Shown one piece after another: positions 35,988 through 45,415 of a DNA stretch of 64,000 nt. Location of the stretch: positions 2,666,001 to 2,730,000 of the forward strand of contig CAXXXS010000001.1 of assembly GCA_963665085.2 (NCBI GenBank), in the 5' to 3' direction. The notes below the pieces were generated by a model. It was not told the DNA's origin, searched no databases, and saw only the letters and a program-made list of their open reading frames with translations. Numbering within the stretch: position 1 is the first letter of the stretch; each line of letters begins with the position of its first letter. The stretch comes from G963665085 sp963665085 (GTDB lineage Bacteria; Bacteroidota; Bacteroidia; Bacteroidales; JAAAOM01). Both the position numbers and the translations under genes were made by a program.

Positions 35988-38939
35988 ATGAATAAAAAGA
36001 TACTAATTAATTTATTCGCCATACTAATTCCTTTAATTACTTATGCGCAGACTAATGAAATAGCCGGAAAAATAACAGATGCAGTAACCGGGGAACCTCT
36101 AATAGGAGCAAATGTAATTATTAAAGGTACAACCAAAGGAACCATTACAGACTATAATGGAGAATTTACTTTGTCTGTCACACCAGAGGATTTTATTGAA
36201 ATCCGTTATGTAGGGTATATCACAGAAGAATTCAAGGTAGGCAATCAAACTCAGTTTACTATAAATCTTGATCAGGATACGCAATCTCTAGAAGAAGTCG
36301 TTGTTATCGGATATGGAAGGGTTAAGAAAAGTGATTTAACCGGTTCGGTTAGTTCTGTAAGAGGCGTTGATTTGATTAAAATCCAATCTGTTTCTCCAGA
36401 ACAGGCCCTGCAAGGTAGAGTGGCAGGTGTTAGGGTAACCAGTAATTCTGGTGCTCCGGGCGATGCCCCAACAGTTAGGATAAGGGGTGTTGGTACATTT
36501 GGGAATCCGGATCCAATTTTTGTGGTTGATGGAGTTATCCTGAATGATATAACGTACTTAAACTCTGCTGATATTGAATCCATGGAAGTGCTTAAAGATG
36601 CATCATCAACAGCAATGTATGGATCCAGGGGGGCGAATGGTGTTATCATTATCACCACTAAATCGGGTAGTTTTAATGATAAAGCCAATATCCAGTTTGT
36701 TGCAAATTACGAACTTCAAACAATACAGAAGTATGTTGATATGCTGGATGCCAGGCAGTTTGCAACAGCATTAAACCAGATTATGCCAGGTACATTCAAT
36801 AACCTTAATCTTCTTGAAAATACAGACTGGCAAAAAGAAGTTTATAGATCTTATGCTCCTGTACAAAACTATCAATTGTCGGTTAGTGGAGGGGCAGAAA
36901 AATCAAGGTATTATGCATCTTTTGGATATTATAATCAAGAGGGTATTATACCGGGCTCTTCTTATGATCGTATTTCAGTTAAAGTAAATAATGATTATAA
37001 GCCAATAAAAAATTTACATTTAGGGCATAACCTGACATTCTCAACATTCAACAAGGAAAATGCCCCGGATATTGTAGCCTCGACTCTAAGGGCTTGGCCA
37101 ACAGATCCTGCTTATAACGATGATGGGACTTTTTACGGAAACCGTGGTAACGGTAATCCGGTAGCATCTATTGAATATACTAATAATACAAAAGATGGGA
37201 TACGCGGTGTTGGCAATTTCTACGGGGAATATACATTCTTAAATCATTTTACGTTTCGTTCCAGCTTTGGATTGGATCTGGAATATTATGACGAACAAAG
37301 TTTTACTCCGGTGTTTTTTGTTACTTCTCAACAATATAACGATGAAACCAGGCTGAGTAAGAATCGATATTCAAAAGAAAATTGGTTGTGGGAGAATACT
37401 TTAAATTATCATTTTGAGGCTAACGATCATAATATCGATATTCTTGCAGGTTATACAGCACAGGAAGATAATACAGAAGGTCTTAAGGGTGAAGGAAGGA
37501 ATTTACTAAGAGATGAAATACTTTACCTGTCAAATGATTTAACTGATATCCAGATTGAAAATACTGCTACGATAAAGTCAATGGTATCATACTTATTTAG
37601 GGCAAATTATGTTTACAAGAATAGATATCTTCTAACTTCAACTTTTAGACGAGATGGTTCTTCTGCGTTTAGCCAGGAAAACAGGTGGGGGAATTTTCCT
37701 TCCTTTGCTGCCGGATGGCGTGTTTCCGAAGAGCCTTTTTTTACTTCTGCAATTGTTAATAATTTGAAACTTAGGGGAAGCTGGGGAATTGTTGGAAATG
37801 ATAAAGTAGAAACAGATGAGCGATATACATTAATTAGTAATGAGCAGGGAGCAGTTTTCGGAACTGATGAAGCCTTATATGCTGGATCAACCTACGGTAC
37901 AACAGGAAATCCATTGGTAAGATGGGAAGAAGCAATCCAAACAAATGTTGGGGCAGAAATTGGATTTTTAAGGGATAAATTAGTACTGGAGATAGATTAT
38001 TACAGAAAAGTTACAAAAGATATTTTAATAGATCTTCCTTTACCTGGACATGCAGGTAACGGATCATTTACGTATGTTAAGTTTAATGCAGCCGATGTAC
38101 TTAATACAGGCCTTGAATATGCATTAACCTGGAGAGGCAATTCAGGATCTTTGTTCTATGAAATCAGTACAAATGGGTCTACTGTACGTAACGAAGTTAC
38201 AAAAATGGGCGATGATACTGGAGCAGACAACTTCTTGCCACTTGGAAATCTTGGTAATGGACAAAATGTTAAGCGTGTAGCAGTTGGACAATCGATCGGA
38301 TATTTTTACGGATATAAAGTAGCCGGGGTATTTCAAAATGAGGATGAATTGGAAATGTATCCAAAATTATCTCTTCAGGATGTCGGGGATTTTAGGTATG
38401 AAGATGTAAACAATGATGGAGAAATAACAACAGACGATAGGACTTATATCGGTTCATCAACACCAGATTTTATATTTGGTCTAAGTACAAATGTTTCTTA
38501 TCGTGGATTAAGTCTTTCTCTTGATTTCCAGGGAGAACTCGGACGGGAGATTTACGATGGAAAAGATGCCGTTCGAACGGGTCAATATAACTATCAGGCT
38601 CGTGTTGCTAATGCCTGGAATGGTGAAGGGACTTCTAATTCAGAACCAAGAGTTTCCTCCGGGGGTGTTAATTACAGCCAGTCAGATTGGTTTATTTATG
38701 ATGGATCTTTCTTTCGTCTTAGAAATATTACCCTGGGATATGATCTGCCATCAACAATCCTGGAAAAAATTAGTGTGCAGAGAGCAACAATATTTCTAAA
38801 AGGAACAAACGTGTTTACCCTAACAAAATACACTGGGTATACTCCTGAAATTGGGGGCGATGTTTCAAGTAATGGTATTGATAAAGGTGTTTATCCTGTA
38901 ACAAGTGTTTACGGTATTGGTGTTAATCTTAATTTTTAA
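35988..38939 (+). CDS. SusC-type TonB-dependent transporter of the GH144 locus
   Basis: The complete 983-residue protein has a signal peptide (LFAILIPLITYAQ), a carboxypeptidase-regulatory-like domain (GKITDAVTGEPLIGANVIIKG), the TonB-box/plug start (LEEVVVIGYGRVKKSDLTGSVSSV), the plug motif RGVGTFGNPDPIFVVDGV, and a C-terminal barrel with DVNNDGEITTDDRTYIGS. It imports oligosaccharides with energy from TonB. The susD gene follows 11 bp downstream. The neighbouring GH144 and GH3 genes suggest that the cargo is beta-1,2-gluco-oligosaccharide. Confidence 0.96.
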   Translation: MNKKILINLFAILIPLITYAQTNEIAGKITDAVTGEPLIGANVIIKGTTKGTITDYNGEFTLSVTPEDFIEIRYVGYITEEFKVGNQTQFTINLDQDTQSLEEVVVIGYGRVKKSDLTGSVSSVRGVDLIKIQSVSPEQALQGRVAGVRVTSNSGAPGDAPTVRIRGVGTFGNPDPIFVVDGVILNDITYLNSADIESMEVLKDASSTAMYGSRGANGVIIITTKSGSFNDKANIQFVANYELQTIQKYVDMLDARQFATALNQIMPGTFNNLNLLENTDWQKEVYRSYAPVQNYQLSVSGGAEKSRYYASFGYYNQEGIIPGSSYDRISVKVNNDYKPIKNLHLGHNLTFSTFNKENAPDIVASTLRAWPTDPAYNDDGTFYGNRGNGNPVASIEYTNNTKDGIRGVGNFYGEYTFLNHFTFRSSFGLDLEYYDEQSFTPVFFVTSQQYNDETRLSKNRYSKENWLWENTLNYHFEANDHNIDILAGYTAQEDNTEGLKGEGRNLLRDEILYLSNDLTDIQIENTATIKSMVSYLFRANYVYKNRYLLTSTFRRDGSSAFSQENRWGNFPSFAAGWRVSEEPFFTSAIVNNLKLRGSWGIVGNDKVETDERYTLISNEQGAVFGTDEALYAGSTYGTTGNPLVRWEEAIQTNVGAEIGFLRDKLVLEIDYYRKVTKDILIDLPLPGHAGNGSFTYVKFNAADVLNTGLEYALTWRGNSGSLFYEISTNGSTVRNEVTKMGDDTGADNFLPLGNLGNGQNVKRVAVGQSIGYFYGYKVAGVFQNEDELEMYPKLSLQDVGDFRYEDVNNDGEITTDDRTYIGSSTPDFIFGLSTNVSYRGLSLSLDFQGELGREIYDGKDAVRTGQYNYQARVANAWNGEGTSNSEPRVSSGGVNYSQSDWFIYDGSFFRLRNITLGYDLPSTILEKISVQRATIFLKGTNVFTLTKYTGYTPEIGGDVSSNGIDKGVYPVTSVYGIGVNLNF

Positions 38940-38950
38940 TCTCAACAGAC

Positions 38951-40435
38951 ATGAAATTAACAAAAATTAAATATTTCATTTTTATAGTGTTGTTTGGTTG
39001 TTCAGAAGGATTTTTAGAGAATCCACCATTAACAACAATTACTGATGAGACATTCCCAGTGAGTGAAAGCGATGCGCTTTTGGTCACCAATGCAACTTAT
39101 AGCAATATGAGGAATTGGTGGTATATGGGAGGGTACCCACTGGCAAATATAATGTCTGATGATCAGACAAAAGGAAGTGAAGATGGATCAAATCCCGATT
39201 TGCAATCTTTTGAAGCCTTTACATATAATGCATCGCATGCATATATACTGGCTTGGTATCAAACATTATATCAAACTATTAAATATACAAATGTAGTTAT
39301 CGAGAAAGTGCCTCCAATAGAGATGGACGAAGATTTAAAAGCCAGATATATTGCAGAGGCAAAATTTATTCGGGCTTACACATATTTTACCCTGGTAAGG
39401 TTATTTGGTGATATCCCAAAAATAACAACTGTTGTAACGGAAAGAACAGTAGAAAGAAGCCCGGAAGAAGAAATTTACCAGGAAATAATCCTAAATGATT
39501 TAGAGGAGATAATTAGTGACCTGCCAGAAAAAAGCGATTATGCAGATAAAGATATGGGGCGTGTAACAAAAGGTGCTGCAAAATCTTTATTGGCAAGGGT
39601 ATATCTTCACAGGGGGGATTATGAAAATGCAGAAAAATATGCACTTGAGGTTATTAACTCAGGACAGTATTCCCTGGATTCTGATTTTGAACACGTCTTC
39701 TCAATTGATGGACAACACGGTTCAGGTTCAATTTTTGAATTGGGAGCATTACCGGATGGCAGTCGCTCTTTGGGAGGTAATCAATACGGAAATACACAAG
39801 GTGTGAGAGGGACACCGAACTGGGGGTGGGGATTTGGCAGACCGTCATGGGATCTTCTTAGTTCATTTGAAGAAGGTGATCCCAGACGTGAATCTTCAGT
39901 GATTTTTCTTGGTGAAGTTGTTAATGGGACTTTGATAATTGGAAGTAACAATACAACTGATACTTTGTACGATAGTGAGAATAATATAGTTGAGATTGAG
40001 TGTTATAACCAGAAAGTTCAGATGGATGGAGCAGATAACACAGAAGACAACTTTGGTTATAACAGGCGAATAATCCGATATGCTGATATTCTCCTAATTG
40101 CAGCGGAGTCTTTAAATGAGAACGATAAACGGGGTGATGCCCTAACGTATCTCAACATGGTGAGGGAACGTGCTCGTGGCGGCGATGATACTATTCTGCC
40201 TGATATTACAGAAACAGATCAAGAGAATTTAAGAGAAATAATTTGGAAAGAAAGACGTGTTGAGCTGGCTTTTGAAGATGAAAGGTATTTTGATCTACAA
40301 CGCCAGGGAAGGATGGAAGAGGTGTTAGGCCCCTTAGGTTTTGTTGAAGGTAAACATAACCTATTGCCCATTCCTCAACAGGAGATCGATCTTTCAGAAG
40401 GAAAAATGCAACAGAATCCCAACTGGGATAACTAA
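38951..40435 (+). CDS. SusD-type glycan-binding lipoprotein of the GH144 locus
   Basis: The 494-residue lipoprotein (VLFGC lipobox, followed by SEGFLENPP) has the usual SusD pattern: helices with AEAKFIRAYTYFTLVRLFGDIP and TKGAAKSLLARVYLHRGDYENAEKYA, and the C-terminal VELAFEDERYFDLQRQG and NLLPIPQQEIDL motifs. It caps the SusC pore at the cell surface. It is 11 bp after susC and 28-40 bp before the LamG protein gene. Confidence 0.96.
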   Translation: MKLTKIKYFIFIVLFGCSEGFLENPPLTTITDETFPVSESDALLVTNATYSNMRNWWYMGGYPLANIMSDDQTKGSEDGSNPDLQSFEAFTYNASHAYILAWYQTLYQTIKYTNVVIEKVPPIEMDEDLKARYIAEAKFIRAYTYFTLVRLFGDIPKITTVVTERTVERSPEEEIYQEIILNDLEEIISDLPEKSDYADKDMGRVTKGAAKSLLARVYLHRGDYENAEKYALEVINSGQYSLDSDFEHVFSIDGQHGSGSIFELGALPDGSRSLGGNQYGNTQGVRGTPNWGWGFGRPSWDLLSSFEEGDPRRESSVIFLGEVVNGTLIIGSNNTTDTLYDSENNIVEIECYNQKVQMDGADNTEDNFGYNRRIIRYADILLIAAESLNENDKRGDALTYLNMVRERARGGDDTILPDITETDQENLREIIWKERRVELAFEDERYFDLQRQGRMEEVLGPLGFVEGKHNLLPIPQQEIDLSEGKMQQNPNWDN

Positions 40436-40475
40436 AATTCAATATTTTAATTTCTAATGTAAAATGACAATAATT

Positions 40476-41828
40476 ATGAAAAGACTAAATTTAATTTTGA
40501 GTTTAATGCTGGTTCTTGGGTTGGCAGTAATAACCAGTTGTAAGAAGGATGAAGATCCAACATTTACGCTCGTTAGTTTAACAGCAGGAGATATAGATCT
40601 TGCAGGTGTTACTGCAGCCGCAGATGTACCTGAAGATGCCGTTATTCAGGCTGTCTTCTCTTCAGAAATTGATGCTGCTACTGCAACAACAACAACTTTT
40701 GCAATTACATTTACAGACGATGGTTCAGCTGTAGATTATACAGTTGCTGTTGATGGTGCTACGGTTACTTTAACTCCATCAAATGGCTGGCCTGGAGGAA
40801 GTCAGTTTACAATTGCTCTGGCTGCAACTATTGCAGGGACAAATGGAGCTGCGTACGAAGGAAATTCATTATCATTCAGGACATCAGGTATTTTTGTTCC
40901 TCAAAAAGATTATCAGGTGCTTTATTTAAGTTTTGATGAAGGAACTGCAGAAGATGAAGCTGGCGATCATACTGTAACAACAGTTGAGACTTTAACTTAT
41001 GAAACAGATAGACGAGGAACAGCAAATGCTGCGGCTTATTTCAATGGACAAGGAAATCTTGTGGAAGTTGCTGCTGATGATGATCTAATTAGTTCCTCAA
41101 TCACGATTAGTTTCTGGTTTAAAACAGATATCGATGATTATAACGGACAAGCTTCAAGTGGAAATCCTCAAACAAGGTTCGTAATGGGATTAGGCGTTGA
41201 AAATGGCTATTTCCTTGAAATGGGAAGAAGATCAAATGATCCTACATCAGAAGCGTATGATGAAATATTCTTGAAAATGGCTACCGATCATGTGAACGTA
41301 GGAACCAATGCCGAATCAAATCCTAAAGCTACTGCATGGACAGAAGTAAATTCTCAGTTAAGTGTTAATTATGTTGATGGTACTTCTTCTGGTTGGAGTT
41401 ATGCTATTGATAACCTTACTGAATCTACTCCAGATAGAGCTTATATTAACGAGCAGATTATGGGACAATGGACTCATTTTGTTATGACAGTTAACGCTGC
41501 AACACAAGAGAAAACCATTTATATCAACGGTATAAAATGGGCTTCTTACAGATGGATTTCTTCTGGTGCTGAGTGGTTATTAGCTGATTTAAGCCTTAAA
41601 ACAGAAAATAATGACGGCTCTGCTTTAGCAGGTATCGAAGGTTCTCTGGCTCTTGGATTTATTGGTTCCTCTTCTAATGAAGCTACCAGTTGGGCAGTTT
41701 ATGATGATTTTGTAGGAGCTACAGATGAAGGAAAGAAATTCTTTAAAGGTTCTCTTGACCAATTTAGAATATTCAGTGTTCCATTTACTGATTCTGAAGT
41801 AGGACAGTTATACGATAACGAAAAATAG
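40476..41828 (+). CDS. LamG-domain surface lipoprotein, likely glycan-binding
   Basis: From the Met at 40476 the product is 450 residues (the frame also allows 40464). It has a lipoprotein signal (LAVITSC), an SbsA-type Ig-like domain (about residues 35-145, with FSSEIDAATATTTTF), and a LamG/concanavalin-like jelly roll (YLSFDEGTAEDEAGDHT, AAYFNGQGNLVEV, GSLDQFRIFSVPFTDSEVGQLY). No catalytic motif was seen. By position directly after susD it fits a surface glycan-binding protein (SusE/F-like). It is followed by a foldback repeat before the first glucanase gene. Confidence 0.85.
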   Translation: MKRLNLILSLMLVLGLAVITSCKKDEDPTFTLVSLTAGDIDLAGVTAAADVPEDAVIQAVFSSEIDAATATTTTFAITFTDDGSAVDYTVAVDGATVTLTPSNGWPGGSQFTIALAATIAGTNGAAYEGNSLSFRTSGIFVPQKDYQVLYLSFDEGTAEDEAGDHTVTTVETLTYETDRRGTANAAAYFNGQGNLVEVAADDDLISSSITISFWFKTDIDDYNGQASSGNPQTRFVMGLGVENGYFLEMGRRSNDPTSEAYDEIFLKMATDHVNVGTNAESNPKATAWTEVNSQLSVNYVDGTSSGWSYAIDNLTESTPDRAYINEQIMGQWTHFVMTVNAATQEKTIYINGIKWASYRWISSGAEWLLADLSLKTENNDGSALAGIEGSLALGFIGSSSNEATSWAVYDDFVGATDEGKKFFKGSLDQFRIFSVPFTDSEVGQLYDNEK

Positions 41829-41840
41829 ATTAATTGACAT

Positions 41841-41979
41841 AAAAGAGGGAGTCTGAAAAGTTAGTTAATTGTCATATCAAGCGGAATCGAGATATGACAG
41901 TTAATTGACAAACACGGTCAGTTCGAGCCAAGTCGGGAACATATTCGTTAGAAAAGAAACTTTTCAGACAACCTCTTTT
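41841..41979. repeat. Foldback intergenic repeat with 20-base terminal inverted repeats (element C)
   Basis: AAAAGAGGGAGTCTGAAAAG at 41841-41860 is the reverse complement of the sequence at 41960-41979 with 18 of 20 bases matching. Inside lies a second inverted pair (GTCATATC / GATATGAC). It sits between the LamG gene and the glucanase gene in the middle of the operon. The long reading frame from 41905 that enters the glucanase gene runs through this element, which argues for the later start at 42004. Confidence 0.85.
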
Positions 41980-42003
41980 ATTAAACCCCATACAATAAAT
42001 TTC

Positions 42004-43974
42004 ATGAGATCGTATTTTGGTTTCATAATTCTAGTGTTTTTCCTGTTAATAGGATGCAAAAAAGACAGTAACACAAAACCAAGCACTGGCAATTTGCAAT
42101 TAGTTTCTGTATATGTAGGAAATGAAATTTTATCGTTTACAGAACAGAATAATGATTTGCCATTGGATCAACCTATAGTTATTAGGTTTTCTCAGGCACT
42201 TGACAAAACTTCTGCTGAGAGTGCAATTCAGCTATATGATAATCAAGATAACCTGTTAGAAATTAATATTTCATTTCTGGATGAAGATAAAACAATATCC
42301 ATACTTCCAGCCAACCTACTCAATGAAAGTCAATCATACACACTTAATATAACCAACGAGATAAAAGGAATAAACGAAGAAGAATTTCCCGGATTAAGTT
42401 TAATTTTTACTACACTTTCTTTACCGCTTGAAGTAATCGAATTAAAGATTGATGGAGAAAAGATAGAAAGTGGGGCACGTATTCAAAATATTTCATTTAA
42501 TCCAATAATAGAAGTTTCTTTCTCCGAGAAAATAGAAAAAGAAAACCTGGAATCAAATGCAAGTATTGTACTCGGAAGTCTTACATATAACTTCGAAACA
42601 ACGGCAGTGTCAGATTCTGTTTATACATTTAAAGTAACAGATGATTTACCCTATTATCGAAAGATAAAGTTTATTATATCTTCTGATTTATCAGCCGAAA
42701 TAGGAAAAGACTTCCAGGGCTTGGCACAAGAATTTTATACACAACTTGATAGTACAAATAAGTTTCCTGAAATTTCTGATGAAGAACTGCTTACATTAAT
42801 TCAGGAACAGACTTTTAAATATTTCTGGGACTTTGCACATCCAACCAGTGGACTTACCCGCGAGAGGAATACTTCAGTAAGTACGGTAACCTCAGGTGGT
42901 TCTGGCTTTGGTTTGATGGCCATTTTAGTTGGAATAGAGCGAGGTTTTATTACACATACCGAAGGAATAAGTAGGTTATCAACAATGATAGATTTTTTAG
43001 CTTCTGCTGAAAGATTTCACGGAGCATGGTCACATTGGTTAAATGGTGAAACAGGAGAAGCAATACCATTTAGTTCTGATGATGATGGAGGGGATCTGGT
43101 AGAAACGGCTTATACTGCAATGGGACTTGTAACTGTCCGTCAATACCTGGATTCTGGTGATAGTGAAGAAAACGAATTAATAGGTAAAATAAATAATTTG
43201 CTCGATGAGATTGAATGGACCTGGTACACGCAAGATGAAAACTCATTAACATGGCATTGGTCCCCAAATTACGATTTTGAGAAAAACATGAAAATACGAG
43301 GCTGGGATGAAGCTTTAATAACATATGTTATGGCTGCCTCTTCAACAGATTATTCCATTACAAAAGAAGTTTATGACGAAGGCTGGGCAGGAGGTTCAAG
43401 CATGGTTAATGGAAATCAGTTTTATGATATTATTCTGCCCCTTGGGCAGGATTATGGTGGCCCTATGTTTTTTGAACATTATTCATTTACTGGGCTGGAT
43501 CCGAGAAATCTTGTAGATCGTTATGCAAATTATTGGGAACAAACGGTCAATCATACGCTTATAAACAGGGCGTACTGTGTTGATAATCCAATAAATTATA
43601 TTGGCTATTCAGAATATTGTTGGGGGCTTACTGCCAGTGATGGGAATAATGGATATTCTGCACATGCCCCGGGTAACGACCGTGGAGTAATAACCCCAAG
43701 CGCAGCAGTATCATCGTTACCCTATACTCCGGATGAATCAATGGATGTTATCAGGCATTTTTATTATACACTTGGAGACAGGCTCTGGGGTGAGTATGGT
43801 TTTTATGATGCCTTTAATGTTACAGAAAACTGGTATGCATCGTCTTATATTGCAATTGATCAAGGACCAATTATTCTTATGATTGAAAATTACAGGACGG
43901 GTTTACTATGGGATTTATTTATGTCAGCGCCTGAGATACAAGGTGCATTAACCAAGCTTGGATTTACATTTTAA
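42004..43974 (+). CDS. GH144-like endo-beta-1,2-glucanase lipoprotein with Ig-like domains
   Basis: The 656-residue lipoprotein (FFLLIGC) has two Ig-like N-terminal domains (about 30-265) and a C-terminal (alpha/alpha)6 glucoamylase-family domain (DUF/PF10091 type; about 270-655). Motifs: TFKYFWDFAHPTSGLTRER, GGSGFGLMAILVGIERGF, WSHWLNGETG, WHWSPNY, ALITYVMAASS and DQGPIILMIENYRTGLLW. This family includes the GH144 endo-beta-1,2-glucanase of Chitinophaga pinensis. I expect endo-cleavage of beta-1,2-glucan at the surface. Start at 42004 puts the lipobox correctly; 41905 would add 33 residues inside the repeat. Confidence 0.85.
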   Translation: MRSYFGFIILVFFLLIGCKKDSNTKPSTGNLQLVSVYVGNEILSFTEQNNDLPLDQPIVIRFSQALDKTSAESAIQLYDNQDNLLEINISFLDEDKTISILPANLLNESQSYTLNITNEIKGINEEEFPGLSLIFTTLSLPLEVIELKIDGEKIESGARIQNISFNPIIEVSFSEKIEKENLESNASIVLGSLTYNFETTAVSDSVYTFKVTDDLPYYRKIKFIISSDLSAEIGKDFQGLAQEFYTQLDSTNKFPEISDEELLTLIQEQTFKYFWDFAHPTSGLTRERNTSVSTVTSGGSGFGLMAILVGIERGFITHTEGISRLSTMIDFLASAERFHGAWSHWLNGETGEAIPFSSDDDGGDLVETAYTAMGLVTVRQYLDSGDSEENELIGKINNLLDEIEWTWYTQDENSLTWHWSPNYDFEKNMKIRGWDEALITYVMAASSTDYSITKEVYDEGWAGGSSMVNGNQFYDIILPLGQDYGGPMFFEHYSFTGLDPRNLVDRYANYWEQTVNHTLINRAYCVDNPINYIGYSEYCWGLTASDGNNGYSAHAPGNDRGVITPSAAVSSLPYTPDESMDVIRHFYYTLGDRLWGEYGFYDAFNVTENWYASSYIAIDQGPIILMIENYRTGLLWDLFMSAPEIQGALTKLGFTF

Positions 43975-43986
43975 TATATTGAAGAT

Positions 43987-45387
43987 ATGAAGAGGTATGT
44001 AATTTTATGGTTGTCTTTAGTTTTATTAATTCTTACACAATGTAGATATAATCCGTATGTGAACCATAAGACAGATGAGACAATTTCTAATGATTCACTT
44101 CTTACGCTTATACAATATACAACCCTCCAGTATTTCTGGGATGGGGCGGAACCTAATTCCGGTATGACCAGGGAAAGATTTCATGTTAATGGGGATTATC
44201 CACAAAACGATAAAAATATTGTTACAACCGGGGGAACTGGATTTGGGTTAATGGCTATTTTAACTGGAATTGAAAGGAAGTTCATTACCAGAGAAGAAGG
44301 TTTTGAAAGATTTGAACAGATAACAACGTTTCTTGAAAAGGCAGATAGATTTTACGGAGTATGGCCTCATTGGCTTGATGGTGAAACAGGAAAAGTAAAA
44401 CCTTTTAGTACAAAAGATAATGGAGGTGATGTTGTTGAAACATCATTCTTAGCGCAAGGAATGATTGCAGTTATTGAGTATTTTAATACAGGTAATCAAA
44501 AAGAACAAGAGCTTGCCAATAGGCTAAACAAATTATGGGAAGAGATCGAATGGGACTGGTATCAGAATGGAGAAGATGTGTTGTTCTGGCATTGGTCCCC
44601 TGAATACAATTGGGAGATGAACCATAGAATTACAGGTTATAATGAATGCTTGATAACATATGTTATGGCAGCTTCTTCACCAACACACCCTATTTCTCCT
44701 GAAGCTTACCACAAGGGTTGGGCCCGTAACGGAGAGATAAAAAGTAATGATGTATATTATGGTATGCCACTTGAGTTAGAACACTCAGGCATAACAAGAG
44801 GAGGACCGTTATTCTGGTCTCATTACTCCTTCCTTGGATTGAATCCACGTAATTTAAAAGACCGATATGCAGATTATTGGAGACATAATAAAAATCATAC
44901 GCTCATAAACAGGCAATATTGCATTGAAAATCCTAATAATTTTAAAGGATACGGAGAGAATTGCTGGGGACTAACAGCGAGCTACTCAATTTTAGATTAC
45001 GAAAGAATGGCTGCAGGTGAGGTTGAATTTCCGGATTATGAAGGAAAAGATCCTCAAACAGGCTATGCAGCCCATGATCCGGATAGAGATTACTCGGTAA
45101 TTTCTCCAACAGCAGCATTGTCATCATTTCCTTATACACCAGAAGAAAGTATGAAAGTAGCCAGGTATTTTTATACGGAATTAGGAGATAAATTACTAGG
45201 TGAATTTGGTTTCTATGATGCATTTAGTGAAGAGCATAACTGGTTTCCTAAAAGATATCTTGCCATTGATCAGGGGACAATTGTTGTTATGATTGAAAAT
45301 TATAGGTCAGGTCTTCTTTGGGAGTACTTTATGAAAAATCAGGATATTAAGAACGGACTTGATAAGCTTGGTTTTACATATGAGTAA
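43987..45387 (+). CDS. GH144-like glucanase lipoprotein, second copy
   Basis: The 466-residue lipoprotein (LVLLILTQC) is the glucoamylase-family catalytic domain alone, without the Ig-like domains of its neighbour. It keeps LQYFWDGAEPNSGMTRERF, GGTGFGLMAILTGIERKF, WPHWLDGETG, WHWSPEY, ECLITYVMAASSPTHP and DQGTIVVMIENYRSGLLW. It lies 12 bp after the first glucanase gene and 28 bp before the GH3 gene. Two copies suggest division of labour, such as surface endo-cleavage and periplasmic trimming. Confidence 0.85.
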   Translation: MKRYVILWLSLVLLILTQCRYNPYVNHKTDETISNDSLLTLIQYTTLQYFWDGAEPNSGMTRERFHVNGDYPQNDKNIVTTGGTGFGLMAILTGIERKFITREEGFERFEQITTFLEKADRFYGVWPHWLDGETGKVKPFSTKDNGGDVVETSFLAQGMIAVIEYFNTGNQKEQELANRLNKLWEEIEWDWYQNGEDVLFWHWSPEYNWEMNHRITGYNECLITYVMAASSPTHPISPEAYHKGWARNGEIKSNDVYYGMPLELEHSGITRGGPLFWSHYSFLGLNPRNLKDRYADYWRHNKNHTLINRQYCIENPNNFKGYGENCWGLTASYSILDYERMAAGEVEFPDYEGKDPQTGYAAHDPDRDYSVISPTAALSSFPYTPEESMKVARYFYTELGDKLLGEFGFYDAFSEEHNWFPKRYLAIDQGTIVVMIENYRSGLLWEYFMKNQDIKNGLDKLGFTYE

Positions 45388-45415
45388 TTGTATGAATTTG
45401 ATAGATTAAATATTT

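Noticed and set aside
36272..36688. 138-codon minus-strand frame inside the susC gene
   Set aside because: It lies wholly antisense to a clear SusC plug region, has no recognisable motif, and is a codon shadow.
41905..42003. Longer N-terminus for the first GH144-like protein
   Set aside because: These 33 codons fall in the foldback element C and place the lipobox far from the N-terminus; 42004 gives a normal signal peptide.
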